Positions 63,001-64,000 of a stretch of 64,000 nt of DNA are shown in pieces. Origin of the DNA: Aphidius gifuensis (taxonomy: Eukaryota; Arthropoda; Insecta; Hymenoptera; Braconidae). Positions within the stretch are counted from its first letter, which is position 1. Each line of letters starts with the position of its first letter. The DNA is taken from positions 4,464,001-4,528,000 of the forward strand of contig NC_057788.1 in assembly GCF_014905175.1 (NCBI RefSeq), given 5' to 3'. A program made the position numbers and the translations under genes. Under the pieces are notes generated by a model. That model had not been told where the DNA came from. It saw only the letters and a list, made by a program, of their open reading frames with translations, and did no database searches.

Positions 63001-64000
63001 TCTTTGAGATATGATGAACCACAACCGTGTATTGAATCTGGATCACCAATTTTAATAAATGCCTCACGTAATATATCTTGTAATAATTTACCTTCTTTTG
63101 GTTTTTTTTCACATAAATAATCAATTATTGATTTGGAATCATCATCATCTGGTATATATTTAATTTGATTTTTTAATATTTCAGATGATAATTCAGCATA
63201 TAATACTGATGTAAAATAAGCTGAACAATATTGTGCTGCTTTTGATATATGTAAATAATTTAATAATGATTGATAATTATTACCAGATTGAATTCGTAAA
63301 TAATTTACAATATTAAGCATACACTTGACTGATTCATGACTAAAATTATTATTTTTTGTTAATTGACATGTTGATAGTAACATTGTTTGTTCAGCTGTAC
63401 ATGTACTATTATAAAATTCTTCAAAAAATATATTTAATGATGTGCATATGTCGATTGTTAAATTATTATTCAGCTCAATTATTATAAATATTATTCTTGG
63501 TATTATTGTCTCACAAATTTCATGACTCAATTTACAAAAATCAATTAATGAATTGGAAAATAAATCTTTAAAACAATTTAATATTTGACATGTTAAATTT
63601 TTAATCCATGTGGAATATGATTCATCGTTTTCACCTTTCCAATATTCATTATTTTCATTAAATACTATTTTAAATTTATCAACAAGTATTGTAGGTTTTT
63701 TTGATTTTTTTCTATCAATTTTTAATGGTATAAATGGATGAGTATAGCTCAATAGTAATTTTATTTCTTTAACATCACCATATTTCGAAAAATTTTTTGG
63801 ATGCATTTGACACAATTCATTACCCCAAAATGAATGATAAATATCATAAAGAACAATGGCACTTTTTTCACGATATTCTTGACAATTATCAACCAAATAA
63901 TGCGATAATATTTTAATAATTTTTAATGTCAATGAAATTAATGTATCAAAATTTTCTTGTACATGTCCTTCTTCAGAATGTAAAATCATTGTTGTTAAAT
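60030..64000 (-). CDS. ATM: ATM serine/threonine kinase (tefu), C-terminal part
   Basis: ATM senses DNA double-strand breaks and protects telomeres. The window holds the last 1322 codons in one uninterrupted exon, and the frame is still open at the window edge, so the N-terminal HEAT region lies outside. In order: HEAT/FAT region (most of the first 900 residues, including YLHIAARTLELLGR and ALLSWRRGDQNIAKYLM); PI3K-like kinase domain with KKIICIGSDGVRRYQVVK, catalytic GDRHVSNILID, and HIDFGIAFEQGKALPIPE (DFG); the GVSGVEGVLRRTCEETM segment; and the FATC end (GQVDRLIQQARNPANLAVIF, then SGWQAHL). All catalytic residues are present. Family assignment to ATM rather than ATR or mTOR rests on the FATC end and the GIGDRHVSNIL context. 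Confidence 0.95.
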   Translation of the reverse strand, partial: LTTMILHSEEGHVQENFDTLISLTLKIIKILSHYLVDNCQEYREKSAIVLYDIYHSFWGNELCQMHPKNFSKYGDVKEIKLLLSYTHPFIPLKIDRKKSKKPTILVDKFKIVFNENNEYWKGENDESYSTWIKNLTCQILNCFKDLFSNSLIDFCKLSHEICETIIPRIIFIIIELNNNLTIDICTSLNIFFEEFYNSTCTAEQTMLLSTCQLTKNNNFSHESVKCMLNIVNYLRIQSGNNYQSLLNYLHISKAAQYCSAYFTSVLYAELSSEILKNQIKYIPDDDDSKSIIDYLCEKKPKEGKLLQDILREAFIKIGDPDSIHGCGSSYLKEQSSRIQHYIHFKEWEKVLITQDVDLSCGQTYSRGMANTLQNLGLDYLLNKFISTVKKDNDNIDDYIYNTAWRLSDWSIFKQNEYNNKSIKNNDYDYYHYQSLKCLNDKDLFGLDDAVTNARISVINSLKNTSLECSQTVYPILLKLKMLQEIQEFGKSSVDEWKTIVNDFRLQDLGNINDFTYIEPILTQRIVMYNIKNKLDISNDIKDAFFNTHLELSIIGEKQGYLHIAARTLELLGRQENLSSEIKDKLNYQEALLSWRRGDQNIAKYLMKNLICNESINIRLKAQCLKIYGDWVAETKSETHEEIINKYYKKSMDIIKNMEIKNSNDWDNLYDTYASLAIFSDTHYQQISEFMKTPMFKSLQKTALFARDESDNPQVNNKIKDKDIRRALCTNQIQKTNDIAEFEKIQQEQLMYLQLSIEYYLITLVKCEKHNHLIFRLISLWIKNHENEDLNNLIDQYIDNISTHKFISLLPQLSPHISLESNNFTIKINSLLKRCALEHPHHVLPVLLCLGNRDKDKLYQDPSIAKKSQVPDKCVRGALTLVNDLKKTNINLMINEYNEIMNALIELAYYQFDPKKSQTRIPLKFKIHKIRSYENSMVPTMTLDVNPNGNYNNIICVDKYIDTFESLGGINAPKKIICIGSDGVRRYQVVKVDSDIKTDAVMQQAFNVINTLFKKSKNTNKRKLHIRTYKVMLLSQKSGILQWCDNTLPLSSILVGDKNNIGLHKKYNPKDWDASECRQKIGDARNEPNSVKLEVYKNCCKNFKPAFQYFFLEKFPSPETWFERRLAYVRSIATTSMVGYILGIGDRHVSNILIDENTAEIVHIDFGIAFEQGKALPIPEPVPFRLTRDIEAAMGVSGVEGVLRRTCEETMTVLRDRREMINTLLQVLLYDPLFTWTVSPQKANQMQGGGGGQRRDVVADISDEDTKKENDLAKKSLLRMEQKLLGTEEGIATSISGQVDRLIQQARNPANLAVIFSGWQAHL

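Noticed and set aside
1..64000. tRNA, rRNA or snRNA genes
   Set aside because: No cloverleaf with A and B boxes or other known RNA gene signature was found by eye; a dedicated search (for example tRNAscan or Infernal) would be decisive.

Overview
This window reads as nuclear DNA of an insect with an extremely AT-rich genome. Genes are split by short introns with GT-AG borders. Conserved animal proteins (Set2, CTDSPL phosphatase, GLG1, nicalin, metaxin, Vps45, Cdk7, a FAM110 protein, ATM) lie beside an arthropod-type Dredd/caspase-8. The base composition, a secreted neprilysin-like peptidase and an array of fast-changing small secreted peptides together suggest a parasitoid wasp. A braconid of the aphid-parasitoid kind fits best, because those genomes are known to be exceptionally GC-poor. 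The species assignment is inference; there is no direct marker.

Layout. From 1 to 8 kb lies Set2 (minus), almost entirely one 6.35 kb coding exon. From 8.3 to 11.5 kb is intergenic DNA with one small inverted-repeat element. From 11.5 to 13.7 kb is CTDSPL (minus), whose stop codon is followed by 46 further open codons that start in an unusually GC-rich stretch. GLG1 (minus, 16.2-19.8 kb) and Dredd (plus, 20.4-22.2 kb) are head to head. Nicalin (minus, 22.5-24.4 kb) converges on Dredd.

From 24.6 to 36.2 kb lies the accessory part of the window. It holds at least five short two-exon genes for secreted peptides (minus strand), carried in repeated units with a shared TATA box and 5' leader. A secreted M13 (neprilysin-like) metallopeptidase (plus, 30.3-32.8 kb) sits in the middle, and its upstream flank carries a piece of the same repeat. 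A foldback element, a Helitron-like end with a 30-bp minisatellite and a short retroposed fragment have inserted here. Two more distant members of the peptide family lie at 40.5 kb and 45.2 kb.

From 36.9 to 47.6 kb conserved genes return: MBD2/3 (with half of its methyl-CpG-binding domain missing), metaxin-1, Vps45 and Cdk7. A rearranged copy of the 40.3-42.4 kb segment is inserted between Vps45 and Cdk7. It created one extra peptide gene and two broken pieces of Vps45. From 48.8 to 58.2 kb is a FAM110-family gene with a long 5' intron. From 60.0 kb to the window end is the C-terminal part of ATM (minus).

The housekeeping genes are not functionally linked to each other. The main candidate for an undescribed system is the peptide array plus neprilysin, which looks like a venom or immune-effector gene cluster evolving by local duplication. 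The truncated MBD2/3 and the possible CTDSPL stop-codon readthrough are the other two most informative observations.
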